A stretch of DNA of 64,000 nt from Tessaracoccus defluvii (GTDB lineage: Bacteria > Actinomycetota > Actinomycetes > Propionibacteriales > Propionibacteriaceae). Shown in pieces: positions 1-9,090 of the stretch; position 1 is the stretch's first letter, and the number at the start of each line of letters is the position of its first letter. The stretch covers positions 1,364,001 to 1,428,000 of the forward strand of contig NZ_CP060789.1 of assembly GCF_014489575.1 (NCBI RefSeq), read 5' to 3'. Both the position numbers and the translations under genes were made by a program. A model generated the notes under the pieces. That model saw only the letters and a program-made list of their open reading frames with translations. It did no database searches and had not been told where the DNA came from.

Positions 1-64
1 GTGCTCGGGGCAACAGACCGATGGACGACGAGCATGACGGACGCCCGACGAGCCTGACAGACGC
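1..64. repeat. Imperfect direct repeat, copy 1
   Basis: This 64-base stretch matches 178-241 at about 54 of 64 positions. Both copies share the core GATGGACGACGAGC (20-33 here; 196-209 and 256-269 downstream). The copies lie in non-coding DNA downstream of the broken transporter genes. Possible explanations are a genome-specific dispersed repeat or decayed sequence; no transposase or long terminal inverted repeat is visible. Confidence 0.7.
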
Positions 65-89
65 ACAAGGCTCCCGAGGCACCGTCCCT

Positions 90-182
90 GAGCACGAATC
101 TCCGCTGAGCCGCCGCTACGTGCATATCGCCACAGCCGCGGCCTGAGCCAGCAGAATGCACGCTGGAGCCAGATTCGTGCTC
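90..182. repeat. 12-bp perfect inverted repeat with 69-bp loop
   Basis: GAGCACGAATCT at 90-101 is exactly complementary to AGATTCGTGCTC at 171-182. The right arm overlaps the start of direct-repeat copy 2. The loop is non-coding. It resembles the paired arms of REP-type intergenic elements, but the family cannot be named from one example. Confidence 0.55.
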
Positions 183-271
183 GGCGCAGCAGACGGATGG
201 ACGACGAGCCAGACGGACGTCCGACGACCGTGACCGATGCCCGACGACCGTGGCCGATGGACGACGAGCCA
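178..271. repeat. Imperfect direct repeat, copy 2, with a 20-bp tandem
   Basis: The first 64 bases repeat 1-64. Inside it, 221-240 and 241-260 are a head-to-tail 20-bp tandem differing at two bases, and a related third unit lies at 45-64. The core GATGGACGACGAGC occurs twice (196-209, 256-269). The minus strand reads the recurring peptide WLVVH, which is a repeat artefact and not a gene. Confidence 0.65.
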
Positions 272-291
272 GGCGACTGAACAGCCAGCCC

Positions 292-1080
292 CTACTTCAC
301 CGCACCCGCCGTCAGACCTCCGATCAGGCGCTTCTCGATCAGAGCGAACAGGATGATCACCGGCACGATCGCGATCAGCGCCACCGTGAACAGGTACTGC
401 CAGTCCTGGATATAGAGGCCCAGGAAGCGCGGCATCGATACCGTCAGCGGCTGCAGGTCCGGCGCGTTGACGAGGATCAGCGCCGCCGCGTACTCGTTCC
501 ACGAGTTCACGAAGACGAAGACGATCGCCGTCACGATGCCCGGCCACACCAGCGGCAGCGAGATGCGGAACATCGTCTGCAGGCGGCCGAGGCCGTCGAT
601 GAGGGCGGCCTCGTCGATCTCCTTCGGCACCCCGGCGAAGAACGCCTGCATGATCCAGATGGCGAAGCTCAGGTTGAAGGCCGCGTTGATGAGGATCAGC
701 GCCCTCCATACCGCGTAGCCCGACCAGCCGCGGAACTCCTGGAACAAGCCCACGGCGAGCACCGTCGGCTGCAGCATCTGCGTGCACAGCACCAGCAGAA
801 GGAAGACGAGGCGCCCCGGAAACCGGAAGCGCGCGACGTAGTAGGCGGCGGGCGTCGCGACGACGAGCACCAGCAGCGTCGCGCCGAGGGAGATCACCGT
901 CGTGGCCAGCAGCGACGCAGCCGGGTTCACCTCGCTGGACCAGACCGTCAGGTAGTTGCTGAACTGGGGCGACGCCGGGAAGTAGGCCGGCGGAATGTCG
1001 GTCACCTCCAGCCGCGTCTTCAGCGACGTGATGAGCATCAGCGCGTACGGGAACCCGAAGAAGGCGACGATGGCCAGCGA
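292..1080 (-). pseudogene. Sugar ABC transporter permease (MalG type), 5'-truncated remnant
   Basis: The reading frame encodes an inner-membrane permease of the binding-protein-dependent sugar transport family. It has several hydrophobic segments and the cytoplasmic EAA-loop signature for ATPase docking (EIDEAALIDGLG), ending ...GGLTAGAVK. The frame opens directly inside the first membrane segment (LAIVAFFGFPYALMLITS) with no start codon or N-terminal tail. Just upstream, in another frame, is the binding-protein gene. The normal gene order is binding protein, MalF-type permease, MalG-type permease, so a deletion removed the binding-protein C-terminus, the whole MalF-type permease and the MalG start. 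An internal ATG at 1038 could start a 248-residue protein, but it would lack part of the first segment. Confidence 0.85.
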
Positions 1081-1967
1081 CCCGCCAGGGCGACCTTGAC
1101 GCCCTTGGCCTCGGCGTCCGTGACGATCGGCGAGTGCGCAACGAGCATGCCGAGCAGGCCGGCCTGGAAGAGGGTCGCGACGTCCTGCCGGTTGTCCTCG
1201 AGGTTCGGCTGCGTGTAGCCCGCCTCGAACATCTTCTTCATCTGGGTGAAGCCCTCGACGGCCTCGGGGGTGTCGGCCTTGAGTTCACCGTCGACGATCC
1301 AGGAGCCGCCGGCTCCCCAGAGCCACAGGGACGACTCGACCTGGGCCTCCTCGTTGCCGAGCGGCATGCCGTAGGCCTTGACGTCGCCGCCGAGAGCGGC
1401 CAGCTTCGCGGAGGCCTCCTCCAGCTCGGCCCACGACTTCGGAGCGGCGGCGATGCCGGCCTTGTCGAACAGGTCGACGTTGTAGGCCATCATGCGGGCG
1501 CTGGCGATGTCGGGCGCGGCCCACTGCTTGCCGTCGGCGCTCTGGCCGTTGGCCAGCAGGGACGGCTCGATGGCGGCCAGCGTCTCGGCGCTGACAACCT
1601 CGTCGATCGGATACAGGATGCCCGCCTCGGCGGACGCTGCGAAGGCGTTGTCGTTCAGGATGTCCGGGTAGTCATTGGCCTGGATGCGGGCGGCGACCTT
1701 GTCGGAGAAGCCCTCCCAGCCCTCGATCTGCAGCTTCACCTCGACCTTGGGGTAGGTCTTGTTGAACTCCGCGATGATCTTGTCCCAGTCACCCTTCGAC
1801 GAGTCGGCGTACGACGGCGCGAGGATGCTGATCGTCGTCTCGAGCGCCGCGGGTCCTCGGACGTGGCGGGCGTTCCGCCGTCGCCGTTACCGCCACCGCC
1901 GCCGCAGGCCGACAGCACGAGCGCCGGATAGGGCGGCCATACCAAGCTTGAGGACACGTGCGTTCAC
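1081..1967 (-). pseudogene. Sugar ABC transporter solute-binding lipoprotein, truncated and frameshifted
   Basis: This is a family 1 extracellular sugar-binding lipoprotein. The GTG start at 1967 follows a good ribosome site (AAGGGAG). The signal peptide ends in a lipobox (LVLSAC) followed by a Gly-rich linker, then the body IEGWEGFSDKVAARIQ onward. Two compensating one-base shifts lie near 1925 and 1850; between them the starting frame meets a TAA. The C-terminus is lost: after GVKVALAG the frame runs into the permease remnant, leaving about two-thirds of the usual 400-450 residues. Without the C-terminal lobe and the partner permease it should not support uptake. The shifts may be sequencing errors; the 3' deletion looks genuine. 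Confidence 0.85.
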
Positions 1968-2052
1968 GTGTGACTCCCTTCATCGGGTCACTACGCCACC
2001 TGAGTGGTTGACGTTGGTCGTGATCCTAGAAAGAGAGTTCGAACGCGCATAG

Positions 2053-2066
2053 GTTTGTGATCAAAC
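2053..2066. promoter_or_regulatory. Possible operator upstream of the sugar-transporter remnant
   Basis: GTTTG and CAAAC form inverted half-sites around TGAT, about 90 bp upstream of the binding-protein start. The surrounding 1968-2106 stretch is AT-richer than the genes, as expected for a promoter region. The regulator is unknown and the match may be chance. Confidence 0.3.
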
Positions 2067-2106
2067 AGCCTCAGACTAACAACTGATCACTTCGATCGTT
2101 CGTTTG

Positions 2107-3033
2107 TCAGAAGCCGAGCCTGTTGAGGTACTTGGCGTCACGCTGCCATTCCTTGAGCACCTTGACGTGGAGGTTCAGGTGCACGCGGGTGCCGAGCAGG
2201 TGGTTGATCTGTTCGCGCGCCGCGGTGCCGATCTCACGGAGCCGTGCTCCCTTGTGCCCGATGATGATGCCCTTCTGCGACTCCCGCTCCACGACGATCG
2301 ACGCGAAGACGTCGGTCAGCGGCTTGTCCTCTGGGCGGTCGGGGCGCGGCAGGATCTCGTCGATGACGACGGCGATCGAGTGCGGCAGCTCGTCCCGGAC
2401 CCCCTCCAGCGCCGCCTCACGGATCAGCTCCGCGATGAGGGTCTCCTCGGGCTCGTCGGTGATCTCCCCGTCGGGGTAGTAGACGGGACCCTCCGGGAGC
2501 AGGCGGATCAGCTGGTCGCGCACCAGGTCGACCTGGTCGTTGGCGACGGCCGAACACGGGATGACCTCTGCCCACTCGATGCTGAGTTCCTCGGCGACGG
2601 CGGCGACGTCGACGAGGTGCGACAGGACGCGTTCCTTCGACACCAGGTCCGTCTTCGTCGCCAGCGCCACCAGCACCGGTCGCCGCTTCAGCTTGGCGAT
2701 CTCCCCGATGATGAACTTGTCGCCGGGGCCGATCCGCTGGTCACACGGCAGGCAGATGCCGACGATGTCGACCGAGGCCCATGTCTCGTAGACGAGGTCG
2801 TTGAGTCGCTGACCGAGCAGCGTCCGCGGCCGGTGCAGGCCGGGGGTGTCGATCAGGACGAGCTGCCCGTCCTCGCGGGTGACGATGCCGCGCACGGCGT
2901 GGCGTGTGGTCTGCGGCTTGCTGGACGCGATGGCGATCTTCTGCCCGACCAGCGCGTTCGTCAGCGTCGACTTGCCGGCGTTCGGGCGCCCGACGAAGCA
3001 GGCGAATCCTGAGCGGTGCACGGTTTCAGTCAT
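2107..3033 (-). CDS. era: GTPase Era
   Basis: Era is a Ras-like GTPase that binds the 3' end of 16S rRNA and helps mature the 30S subunit. The 308-residue product shows the P-loop GRPNAGKS, the G3 motif DTPGL, a G4 motif in the variant form TKTD, and a C-terminal KH domain with the GHKG loop (IIIGHKGARLREIG). The ATG at 3033 was chosen because it gives the usual short N-terminus before the P-loop. It overlaps the end of the upstream CBS-domain gene by 8 bp, so the two are translationally coupled. It is the last gene of the phoH-ybeY-CBS-era chain. Confidence 0.96.
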   Translation of the reverse strand: MTETVHRSGFACFVGRPNAGKSTLTNALVGQKIAIASSKPQTTRHAVRGIVTREDGQLVLIDTPGLHRPRTLLGQRLNDLVYETWASVDIVGICLPCDQRIGPGDKFIIGEIAKLKRRPVLVALATKTDLVSKERVLSHLVDVAAVAEELSIEWAEVIPCSAVANDQVDLVRDQLIRLLPEGPVYYPDGEITDEPEETLIAELIREAALEGVRDELPHSIAVVIDEILPRPDRPEDKPLTDVFASIVVERESQKGIIIGHKGARLREIGTAAREQINHLLGTRVHLNLHVKVLKEWQRDAKYLNRLGF

Positions 3034-4339
3034 CTTCGTCCTCATCGTCGTGGGTTGTTGTCCCGAGTTCCCCGGGAGCGAGCTGGCGCACCAGCACGGT
3101 GCCGATCTGGTGCCGCCGTCCGACGGCGCGGTCGGCGACGAGTTCGATGTCGCCCACCACCGTCCTGGAGCCGGGGATCGGCACCAGGTTCAGTTGCTTG
3201 GCCATGAGGCCGCCGACGGTCTCGACGTCGTCGTCGTCGAGGTTGACGCCGAACAGGGCGCCCAGCTCGTCGAGCGGCAGCCGGGACGAGACACGGTAGC
3301 GTCCCTCCCCCAGCTCGGCGATCGAGGGCGCGTCGTGGTCGTACTCGTCGACGATCTCGCCGACGATCTCCTCGAGGATGTCCTCGATGGTCGCGAGCCC
3401 CGCCGTGCCCCCGAACTCGTCGATGACGACGACGAGGTGCGTGTGGCTGAGCTGCATGTCGTGCAGCAGTTCGCTGACCTTCTTGGAGTCCGGCACGAAG
3501 GCAGCGGGGCGCATGATGTCGCCCACCGTCTCGATCCGCTCCGCATCCGGAAAGTCGTAGATCCGCTTCGACACGTCCTTGAGGTAGACGATCCCGACCA
3601 CCTCGTCGAGGTCCTTGCCCACCACCGGGATGCGGGAGAAGCCGGAGCGCAGCGCGAGGCTGAGCAGCTGCCGCAGGGTCCGCTCACGGGTGACGAACAC
3701 CACGTCGGTGCGCGGAACCATCACCTCCTTGACGATGGTGTCGCCCAGGTCGATGACCGAGTGGATCATCTTGGACTCGCCGGCCTCGATCAGCTCGTTG
3801 GCCTCGGCCGCGTCGACGAGGTCGCGCAGCTCGGCCTCACTGGCGAACGGGCCGTCGGCATAGCCGCGGCCGGGAGTGAGGACGTTGCCGAGGAGGATCA
3901 TCAGCTGCGCGAGCGGGCCGAGCACCGTCGTCAGGACGGAGACCAGGCCACCGAACCGGCGCAGCGTCCGCTCCGGGTTCTGGCGTCCGAGCGTGCGCGG
4001 CGCGACGCCCCACAGGATGAAGGAGACGACGAGCATCAGCGCAACCGTGACGACGGCACGGGCCCAGTCCATCTGGAACTGGGTGAACATGACGATGGCG
4101 ACGACGACGATGGAGGTGATCTCCAGCCCCATCCTTGTCACCATGACGGCGTTGATGGACGGTGCGGGATCCTGGGCCAGGAGCTGGACGCGTTCCGCGC
4201 CCCGCTCGCCCTGCTCGACCATGCGCTCGGCGCGGGCCTTGGTGATGACGCCCAACGCGGTCTCTGTCGCGGCGAGCAGCGACGCGCCGACGGCGCAGAG
4301 GAGGGCTATCCCAAGTTCAATCCATTCGGACTGGGACAC
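3026..4339 (-). CDS. CBS-domain membrane protein (hemolysin C / CorC family)
   Basis: The 437-residue protein has an N-terminal DUF21 (CNNM) membrane domain of about four helices (residues 5-150), a pair of CBS domains (about 200-325) that sense adenylates or Mg-ATP, and a C-terminal CorC_HlyC domain. Relatives are implicated in magnesium or other cation export; 'hemolysin' is a historical name. The start is GTG (MSQSEWIELG), and the tail is acidic (HDDEDEDD). The gene lies between ybeY and era, its usual actinobacterial position, and overlaps era by 8 bp. Confidence 0.9.
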   Translation of the reverse strand: MSQSEWIELGIALLCAVGASLLAATETALGVITKARAERMVEQGERGAERVQLLAQDPAPSINAVMVTRMGLEITSIVVVAIVMFTQFQMDWARAVVTVALMLVVSFILWGVAPRTLGRQNPERTLRRFGGLVSVLTTVLGPLAQLMILLGNVLTPGRGYADGPFASEAELRDLVDAAEANELIEAGESKMIHSVIDLGDTIVKEVMVPRTDVVFVTRERTLRQLLSLALRSGFSRIPVVGKDLDEVVGIVYLKDVSKRIYDFPDAERIETVGDIMRPAAFVPDSKKVSELLHDMQLSHTHLVVVIDEFGGTAGLATIEDILEEIVGEIVDEYDHDAPSIAELGEGRYRVSSRLPLDELGALFGVNLDDDDVETVGGLMAKQLNLVPIPGSRTVVGDIELVADRAVGRRHQIGTVLVRQLAPGELGTTTHDDEDEDD

Positions 4340-4392
4340 GGTGGCTCATCAACTCGCTCAGCTAGGCAGTACGTGCCGGGGATTCTACCGGC

Positions 4393-4854
4393 TCAGGCGC
4401 GATCGGCGCGGGCGAGATCCCAGGCGGCGATGATCCGATCGTTGAGCCCGAACATGATCGCCTTCTCCTCCGGCTCGGCGTGATCGTGCCCCAGGAGGTG
4501 CAGGAGCCCGTGGATGAGGAGGTACTCGGCCTCCGCGTCGGGCTCGCGGCCATTCTCGGCGGCCTGTCGCGCGGTCACCGTCGGGCACAGCACGATGTCG
4601 CCGAGCAGCCCGAGCGGGGGCTCCTCGTCGTCGGCAGGCGCCCGCAGCTCGTCCATGGGGAAGCTCATGACGTCGGTCGGGCCGGTGAGGTCCATGAACC
4701 GCACGTGGTAGTCGGCCATCGTCTCCTCGTCGACGAGGAGGATCGACAGCTCCGCCTGCGGATGGATCCGCAGCTTGTCCAGGGCGAACCGGGCGAGCTC
4801 GACCAGGCCGAGCTCGTCGGCCTCGACGCCCGACTCGTTGTTGATGTCGATCAT
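4393..4854 (-). CDS. ybeY: Endoribonuclease YbeY
   Basis: YbeY is a zinc-dependent single-strand RNase needed for 16S rRNA 3'-end maturation and ribosome quality control. The 153-residue product has the signature HGLLHLLGHDH near residue 115, whose three histidines bind zinc. Its start overlaps the phoH stop in an ATGA (4851-4854), so translation is coupled. The YbeY-PhoH-Era neighbourhood fits a shared role in RNA processing and ribosome assembly. Confidence 0.95.
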   Translation of the reverse strand: MIDINNESGVEADELGLVELARFALDKLRIHPQAELSILLVDEETMADYHVRFMDLTGPTDVMSFPMDELRAPADDEEPPLGLLGDIVLCPTVTARQAAENGREPDAEAEYLLIHGLLHLLGHDHAEPEEKAIMFGLNDRIIAAWDLARADRA

Positions 4855-5857
4855 GCTCCACCTCGGTGCTGCCGGTTGGCGTTCAGGGACTCGAACTCGT
4901 CATAAGCGGCGACGATGCGGCCGACGAGCTTGTGACGGACGACGTCGCGCGACGTCAGGGTGCAGAAGGCGATGTCGTCGAGCCCGTCGAGCACCTGCTG
5001 CACCCCGCGGAGGCCGGAGCGCACGCCGCCGGGCAGGTCGATCTGCGTGACATCACCGGTGACGACGACCTTCGAACCGAACCCCAGGCGGGTCAGGAAC
5101 ATCTTCATCTGCTCCATCGACGTGTTCTGCGCCTCGTCGAGGATGATGAACGCGTCGTTGAGGGTCCGACCGCGCATGTACGCCAGTGGGGCCACCTCGA
5201 CGGTGCCGGAGGTGAGCAGCTTCGGCACCGAATCCGCGTCGACCATGTCGTGGAGCGCGTCATACAGGGGCCGGACGTAGGGGTCGATCTTGTCGTTCAG
5301 GGTGCCGGGCAGGAACCCGAGCCGCTCCCCCGCCTCGATGGCCGGGCGGGTCAGGATGATGCGGCTGACCTCCTTCGCCTGCAGCGCCTGCACGGCCTTC
5401 GCCATGGCGAGATACGTCTTGCCGGTGCCTGCGGGGCCGATGCCGAAGACGACGGTGTGCTGGTCGATCGCGTCGACGTAGCGCTTCTGGTTCAGCGTCT
5501 TCGGACGCACCGTCCGCCCGCGGGAAGAGACGATGTTCTGCGTCAGGATCTCGGAGGCGGCGGCGTGCGGGTCGTCGGCCATGGCGACGATCCGCTCGAC
5601 GGTCTCGCCGCTGAGCCCCTGACCGGTGCGCAGGATCGTGACCATCTCCGTGAGGATCTCGGTGGCCTTGGCGACGTCGCTGGCCTGACCGGTCACGGTG
5701 ACCTTGCCCCACGCACGTGCAGGTCGGCGGAGAGTTGCTCTTCGAGGATCCGCAGGAAGTCGTCGCGCGGTCCGAGCAGGGAGACCATGTCGATCGACGG
5801 GGGTACCGAGACGGTGCGGGTGGCGACGCTCTCGGTGAGCGCGTTGCTGCTGTTCAG
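4851..5857 (-). CDS. phoH: PhoH-like ATPase (apparent one-base frameshift)
   Basis: This is a P-loop ATPase of the PhoH (PhoL) family, often linked to RNA metabolism with YbeY. The intact frame from 5696 holds the Walker A motif GPAGTGKT and the Walker B-like FIILDEAQN. The conserved N-terminus (SVPPSIDMVSLLGPRDDFL ... LHVRG) is in another frame upstream; adding one base to the C4 run at 5707-5710 joins them into a 335-residue protein of normal length. I chose a CTG start at 5857 because AGGAG lies about 7 nt upstream; the ATG at 5788 is the alternative. A sequencing indel is likelier than a broken gene. Confidence 0.85.
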
Positions 5858-5918
5858 GGTCAGGCTCCTGGTCGGTGGTTTCGTTGCCGGTCTCCCAGCT
5901 TAGTCCCTCGTCCCGGAC

Positions 5919-6349
5919 TCACTCCTCGAAGAACTCCGTCTCGTCGTCGCCGATGATGTGCATCGCCGCCTCCTCCGCGCTGGCCGCGCCCCCGCGATCC
6001 CGACGTCGACGCCCAACGTGTCCTCCTTGCCCGCACCCTGCACCGACATCAGCCGGCCGGCCCGCTCCTTGCCGACCTGACGTGGCTCCTTGTCGGGGTT
6101 CCACGGTTCGTCGGGGTCGTCGGCGGCGGGTTCTGGGACCTCCTGGCGCAGCCGCATCTCGATCGTCTCGCCCTGCCGCTGTTCCGCGACGGTGGTGCCG
6201 TAGCTCATCGCGCCGGACCAGAAGTCGGGAGGCGTGTAGCCCTCGTCCAGCACGTCCTCGACTCCCCGATCAATCAGGGAGTCCCCCGGCTGTAGCTGGT
6301 CCAGCTGCTCGGAAGGTTCTGGGATGCTCGCGCTGTAGACGTCTTCCAT
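5919..6349 (-). CDS. DUF5709 family protein (apparent one-base frameshift)
   Basis: This small acidic actinobacterial protein has unknown function. The N-terminal frame reads QLQPGDSLIDRGVEDVLDEG, then a region ending KERAGRLMS and VDVGIAGA. The conserved C-terminus AASAEEAAMHIIGDDE follows in the next frame after 5984-5993, a GC run where one base appears to be missing. Joined, it is about 143 residues, in line with the family. The ATG at 6349 is set by where homology begins. It is divergent from the transporter gene at 6435. Confidence 0.75.
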
Positions 6350-6422
6350 GACCCGATCTTGCCACCCCCGGGCCCGCACTTCTCGGACTTCAGCCACCTC
6401 GCCCGATTCGCGTGGGGAGTCG

Positions 6423-6428
6423 TATGCT
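6423..6428 (+). promoter_or_regulatory. -10 box TATGCT of a probable leaderless transcript
   Basis: TATGCT ends 6 nt before the GTG start of the transporter gene at 6435, and no Shine-Dalgarno sequence is present. This spacing places the transcription start at or next to the start codon, as in leaderless actinobacterial mRNAs. Confidence 0.55.
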
Positions 6429-6434
6429 GCCCCG

Positions 6435-7151
6435 GTGCCCGCCGTAGACGAGACCATCGACCCGACCAGCCCCGGCCTGGCGCCGCGACCGCGCGGCGTA
6501 TATGACCTTGTGCTGGCCCTGTTCTGCTCACTGCTGCTCATCTCGAACATCGCCGCAGTCAAGCTGATCCAGTTCGGTGGCGACGTGTCACTGGGCGGAT
6601 TCCAGGTCCTGCCGCTTGTCCTCGACGGCGGCGCGCTGCTGTTTCCGCTGACCTACGTGCTCGGCGATGTGCTCGCCGAGGTGTACGGCCTGCGCGGCGC
6701 CCGCCGCGCCATTGTGCTGGGCGGCGTCGTGTCCGTGATCGCATCGGCCACCTTCGTGCTGGTCGGCGCGCTGCCGTCGGCCACCGACTGGGGCAACCAG
6801 GAGGCGTTCACCGCGGTGCTGGGCTTCGTCCCCCGGATCGTGCTCGCCTCGCTGCTCGCCTACGCCGTCGGACAGCTCCTCAACGCCTGGGTGCTGGTGC
6901 GCCTGAAGCGCCGCACCCGCGAGGGGAGCCTGTGGGCCCGGCTGCTCGGCTCGACCATCGTCGGCGAGCTCGCCGACACCGTCATCTTCTGCCTCGTCGC
7001 GTTCGCCGGCATCATCTCGGCCCCCGCGATGCTCAACTACATCGTCGTCGGCTACCTCTGGAAGGTCGCCGTCGAGGCGGCGCTCCTGCCGGTCACCTAC
7101 CGGGTCATCGCCCTGGTGAAGCGGCACGAGCCCAGCTACCGGGCCGCGTAG
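6435..7151 (+). CDS. yhhQ: Queuosine precursor transporter (YhhQ/QPTR family)
   Basis: This is an inner-membrane carrier family that takes up queuosine precursors such as preQ0 and preQ1. The 238-residue protein has about six hydrophobic helices, with family-typical stretches (FPLTYVLGDVLAEVYGLRGAR, split by a loop, and the helix ending VVGYLWKVAVEA). The GTG at 6435 lies 6 nt after a -10 box; an upstream ATG at 6348 would add an unconserved tail. Its 3' end overlaps that of tgt by 16 bp on the opposite strand. Tgt inserts the modified base into tRNA, so the pair suggests salvage of an imported precursor. Confidence 0.88.
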   Translation: MPAVDETIDPTSPGLAPRPRGVYDLVLALFCSLLLISNIAAVKLIQFGGDVSLGGFQVLPLVLDGGALLFPLTYVLGDVLAEVYGLRGARRAIVLGGVVSVIASATFVLVGALPSATDWGNQEAFTAVLGFVPRIVLASLLAYAVGQLLNAWVLVRLKRRTREGSLWARLLGSTIVGELADTVIFCLVAFAGIISAPAMLNYIVVGYLWKVAVEAALLPVTYRVIALVKRHEPSYRAA

Positions 7152-8356
7152 AACCGCCCGAGGAACGCGTCGCGGAACTCGCGGAACCGGCCCTCGTGGA
7201 TGGAGGCCCGGATGTCGTCGACCAGCCGCACCGTGAAGCGCTCGTTGTGGATCGTCGCCAACGTGGACGCCAGCATCTCCTTCGCCTTGAACAGGTGGTG
7301 CAGGTAGGCCCGCGTGTAGTGCGCACAGGTGTAGCAGTCGCAGCCCTCCTCCAACGGGAGGAAGGAGCGACGGTGGCGCGCCGTGTTGACGTTGTAGCGG
7401 CCGTCTGCCGTGTAGATGGCCGCGTTGCGGGCGACCCGTGACGGGTTGACGCAGTCGAACGTGTCGGCGCCCATCTCGACGGCGGCGAAGAAGTCGTCCG
7501 GCTCGGAGATCCCCAGCAGGTGCCGGGGCTTGTCGACGGGCAGTTCCTCGACCATCCAGCCGATGATGGTGCCGAGGTTCTCCTTCTCGAGCGCCCCGCC
7601 GAGGCCGAAGCCGTCGAAGGACACGCCGTCGACCTCCAGCTCCGCGAGCCCCCGGGCCGCCTGCCTGCGCAGGTCCTCGTACTGCGCGCCCTGGATGACG
7701 CCGAACAGCGCCTGGTAGGGCTTGTCTGCCCGCTGCCGCGTCAGCTCCCCGTGCGCCGCGAGGCAGCGCCCCGCCCAGCGGTGGGTGCGCTCGACCGAGG
7801 CCTCCTGGTAGGCGCGGGTGTTCATGAGGGTCGTCAGCTCGTCGAAGGCGAACATGATGTCGGCGCCCAGCTCGTGCTGGATGCGCATCGAGACCTCGGG
7901 CGTGAACCGGTGTCTCGTCCCGTCGAGGTGCGACTTGAACGTGACGCCGTCCTCGTCGACGTGCGCCATGCGGGTCTTCCCCTCAGCGATGACGTCGTCG
8001 TTCTGCAGGCCGGCGGTGTCCATGGCCAGCACCTTGCGGAATCCGGCGCCGAGGCTCATCACCTGGAAGCCGCCGGAGTCGGTGAACGTGGGGCCTGGCC
8101 AGTTCATGAAGCGGCCGAGGCCGCCCGCCTCGTCGATCAGGTCGGAGCCGGGCTGCAGGTACAGGTGATAGGCGTTGGCCAGCACGGCCTGCGCCCCGAC
8201 CTGCGCGATGGACTCGGGCAGCACGGCCTTGACCGTGGCCTTGGTGCCGACGGCGATGAAGGCGGGCGTCTCGATGTCGCCGTGGGGGGTGTGGATGACG
8301 CCGGCGCGGCCCGGTGCGCCGTCGATGGTGGCGGTGACGTCGAAGGAGAAACTCAC
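7136..8356 (-). CDS. tgt: tRNA-guanine transglycosylase
   Basis: Tgt exchanges G34 for a queuosine precursor in tRNAs with GUN anticodons. The 406-residue protein has the substrate motif DSGGFQ, the [13 protein letters not shown] segment, [12 protein letters not shown], and the zinc site CDCYTC with a downstream histidine (ATIHNE). The GTG start at 8356 overlaps the rsmE stop in a GTGA. No queA, queC, queD or queE is nearby, so the substrate is probably imported by the convergent YhhQ-type carrier or made elsewhere in the genome. Confidence 0.95.
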   Translation of the reverse strand: MSFSFDVTATIDGAPGRAGVIHTPHGDIETPAFIAVGTKATVKAVLPESIAQVGAQAVLANAYHLYLQPGSDLIDEAGGLGRFMNWPGPTFTDSGGFQVMSLGAGFRKVLAMDTAGLQNDDVIAEGKTRMAHVDEDGVTFKSHLDGTRHRFTPEVSMRIQHELGADIMFAFDELTTLMNTRAYQEASVERTHRWAGRCLAAHGELTRQRADKPYQALFGVIQGAQYEDLRRQAARGLAELEVDGVSFDGFGLGGALEKENLGTIIGWMVEELPVDKPRHLLGISEPDDFFAAVEMGADTFDCVNPSRVARNAAIYTADGRYNVNTARHRRSFLPLEEGCDCYTCAHYTRAYLHHLFKAKEMLASTLATIHNERFTVRLVDDIRASIHEGRFREFRDAFLGRFYAAR

Positions 8357-9090
8357 GCCCGCACCCTCGCGAGCGCGTCGAGTTGGCCGAGCGCGACGGC
8401 CGCGGCGGTCGAGGTGCGCAGCACGCCGTCGCTGACCAGCACGGCTCGGGCGCCCGCGGCGACGAAGGCGTCGAGTTCGGCCGGGGCGATGCCGCCCTCG
8501 GGGCCGACGATGATCAGCCCCGTTCCCGACGCGGGGAGGTCGACGGCGGCGATGTGGTCGACGGCGTCCTCGTGCAGCACGAGCGCCACATCGGCCGCGG
8601 CGATCAGTTCGCAGACGCGGGCCGTGCCGGCAGCCTCCACGTCGGGCAGCCAGAGACGGCGGGCCTGTTTGGTCGCCTCGCGGGCGGTGGCCCGCCACTT
8701 CTCGAGCGCCTTGGCGCCGCGGTCCCCCTGCCAGCGGACGATCGACCGGGACGCCTGCCAGGCGACGATGCTGCGGGCGCCGACCTCGGTGGCCATCTGC
8801 ACGGCGAGTTCGCTGCGGTCGCCCTTGGCCAGCGCCTGCACCGTCGTCCAGGCGATGCCCTCCACGGGCGCGGGGAGCGCCTCGGCGACCGCGACGACGA
8901 AGCGGCGCTTGTCGACGGCGGTCACCGTGCCCCGCACCCCCAGCCCGCGGCCGTTGCCGAGCAACACACCCTCGCCGACGGCGAGCCGCTTCACGGCCAC
9001 CGCGTGGTGCGCCTCGTCGCCCTCGACCGCGATCTCCGTCCCGGGGACGGGCGCCGCGTCGAAGTCGACGAGGTAGAGGGCATCGGTCAC
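8353..9090 (-). CDS. rsmE: 16S rRNA (uracil1498-N3)-methyltransferase RsmE
   Basis: RsmE is a SPOUT-class methyltransferase that methylates U1498 of 16S rRNA. The 245-residue protein has an N-terminal PUA-like domain ([14 protein letters not shown]) and the C-terminal knot-forming SAM region ([14 protein letters not shown], then [14 protein letters not shown]). I chose the GTG at 9090 because it makes a 4-bp GTGA overlap with dnaJ and gives the usual MTDALYLV N-terminus; a GTG 9 nt upstream is possible. The gene is part of a tightly coupled dnaJ-rsmE-tgt run. Confidence 0.93.
   Translation of the reverse strand: MTDALYLVDFDAAPVPGTEIAVEGDEAHHAVAVKRLAVGEGVLLGNGRGLGVRGTVTAVDKRRFVVAVAEALPAPVEGIAWTTVQALAKGDRSELAVQMATEVGARSIVAWQASRSIVRWQGDRGAKALEKWRATAREATKQARRLWLPDVEAAGTARVCELIAAADVALVLHEDAVDHIAAVDLPASGTGLIIVGPEGGIAPAELDAFVAAGARAVLVSDGVLRTSTAAAVALGQLDALARVRA

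Noticed and set aside
292..1967. A genuine binding-protein/permease fusion protein
   Set aside because: The two parts are in different frames at the junction and the permease lacks its start, so no fused product could be made; deletion is the better explanation.
2846..4483. Plus-strand open frame of 545 codons opposite the CBS-domain gene
   Set aside because: It is antisense to a well-supported gene and compositionally biased (Asp, Arg, His, Gln).
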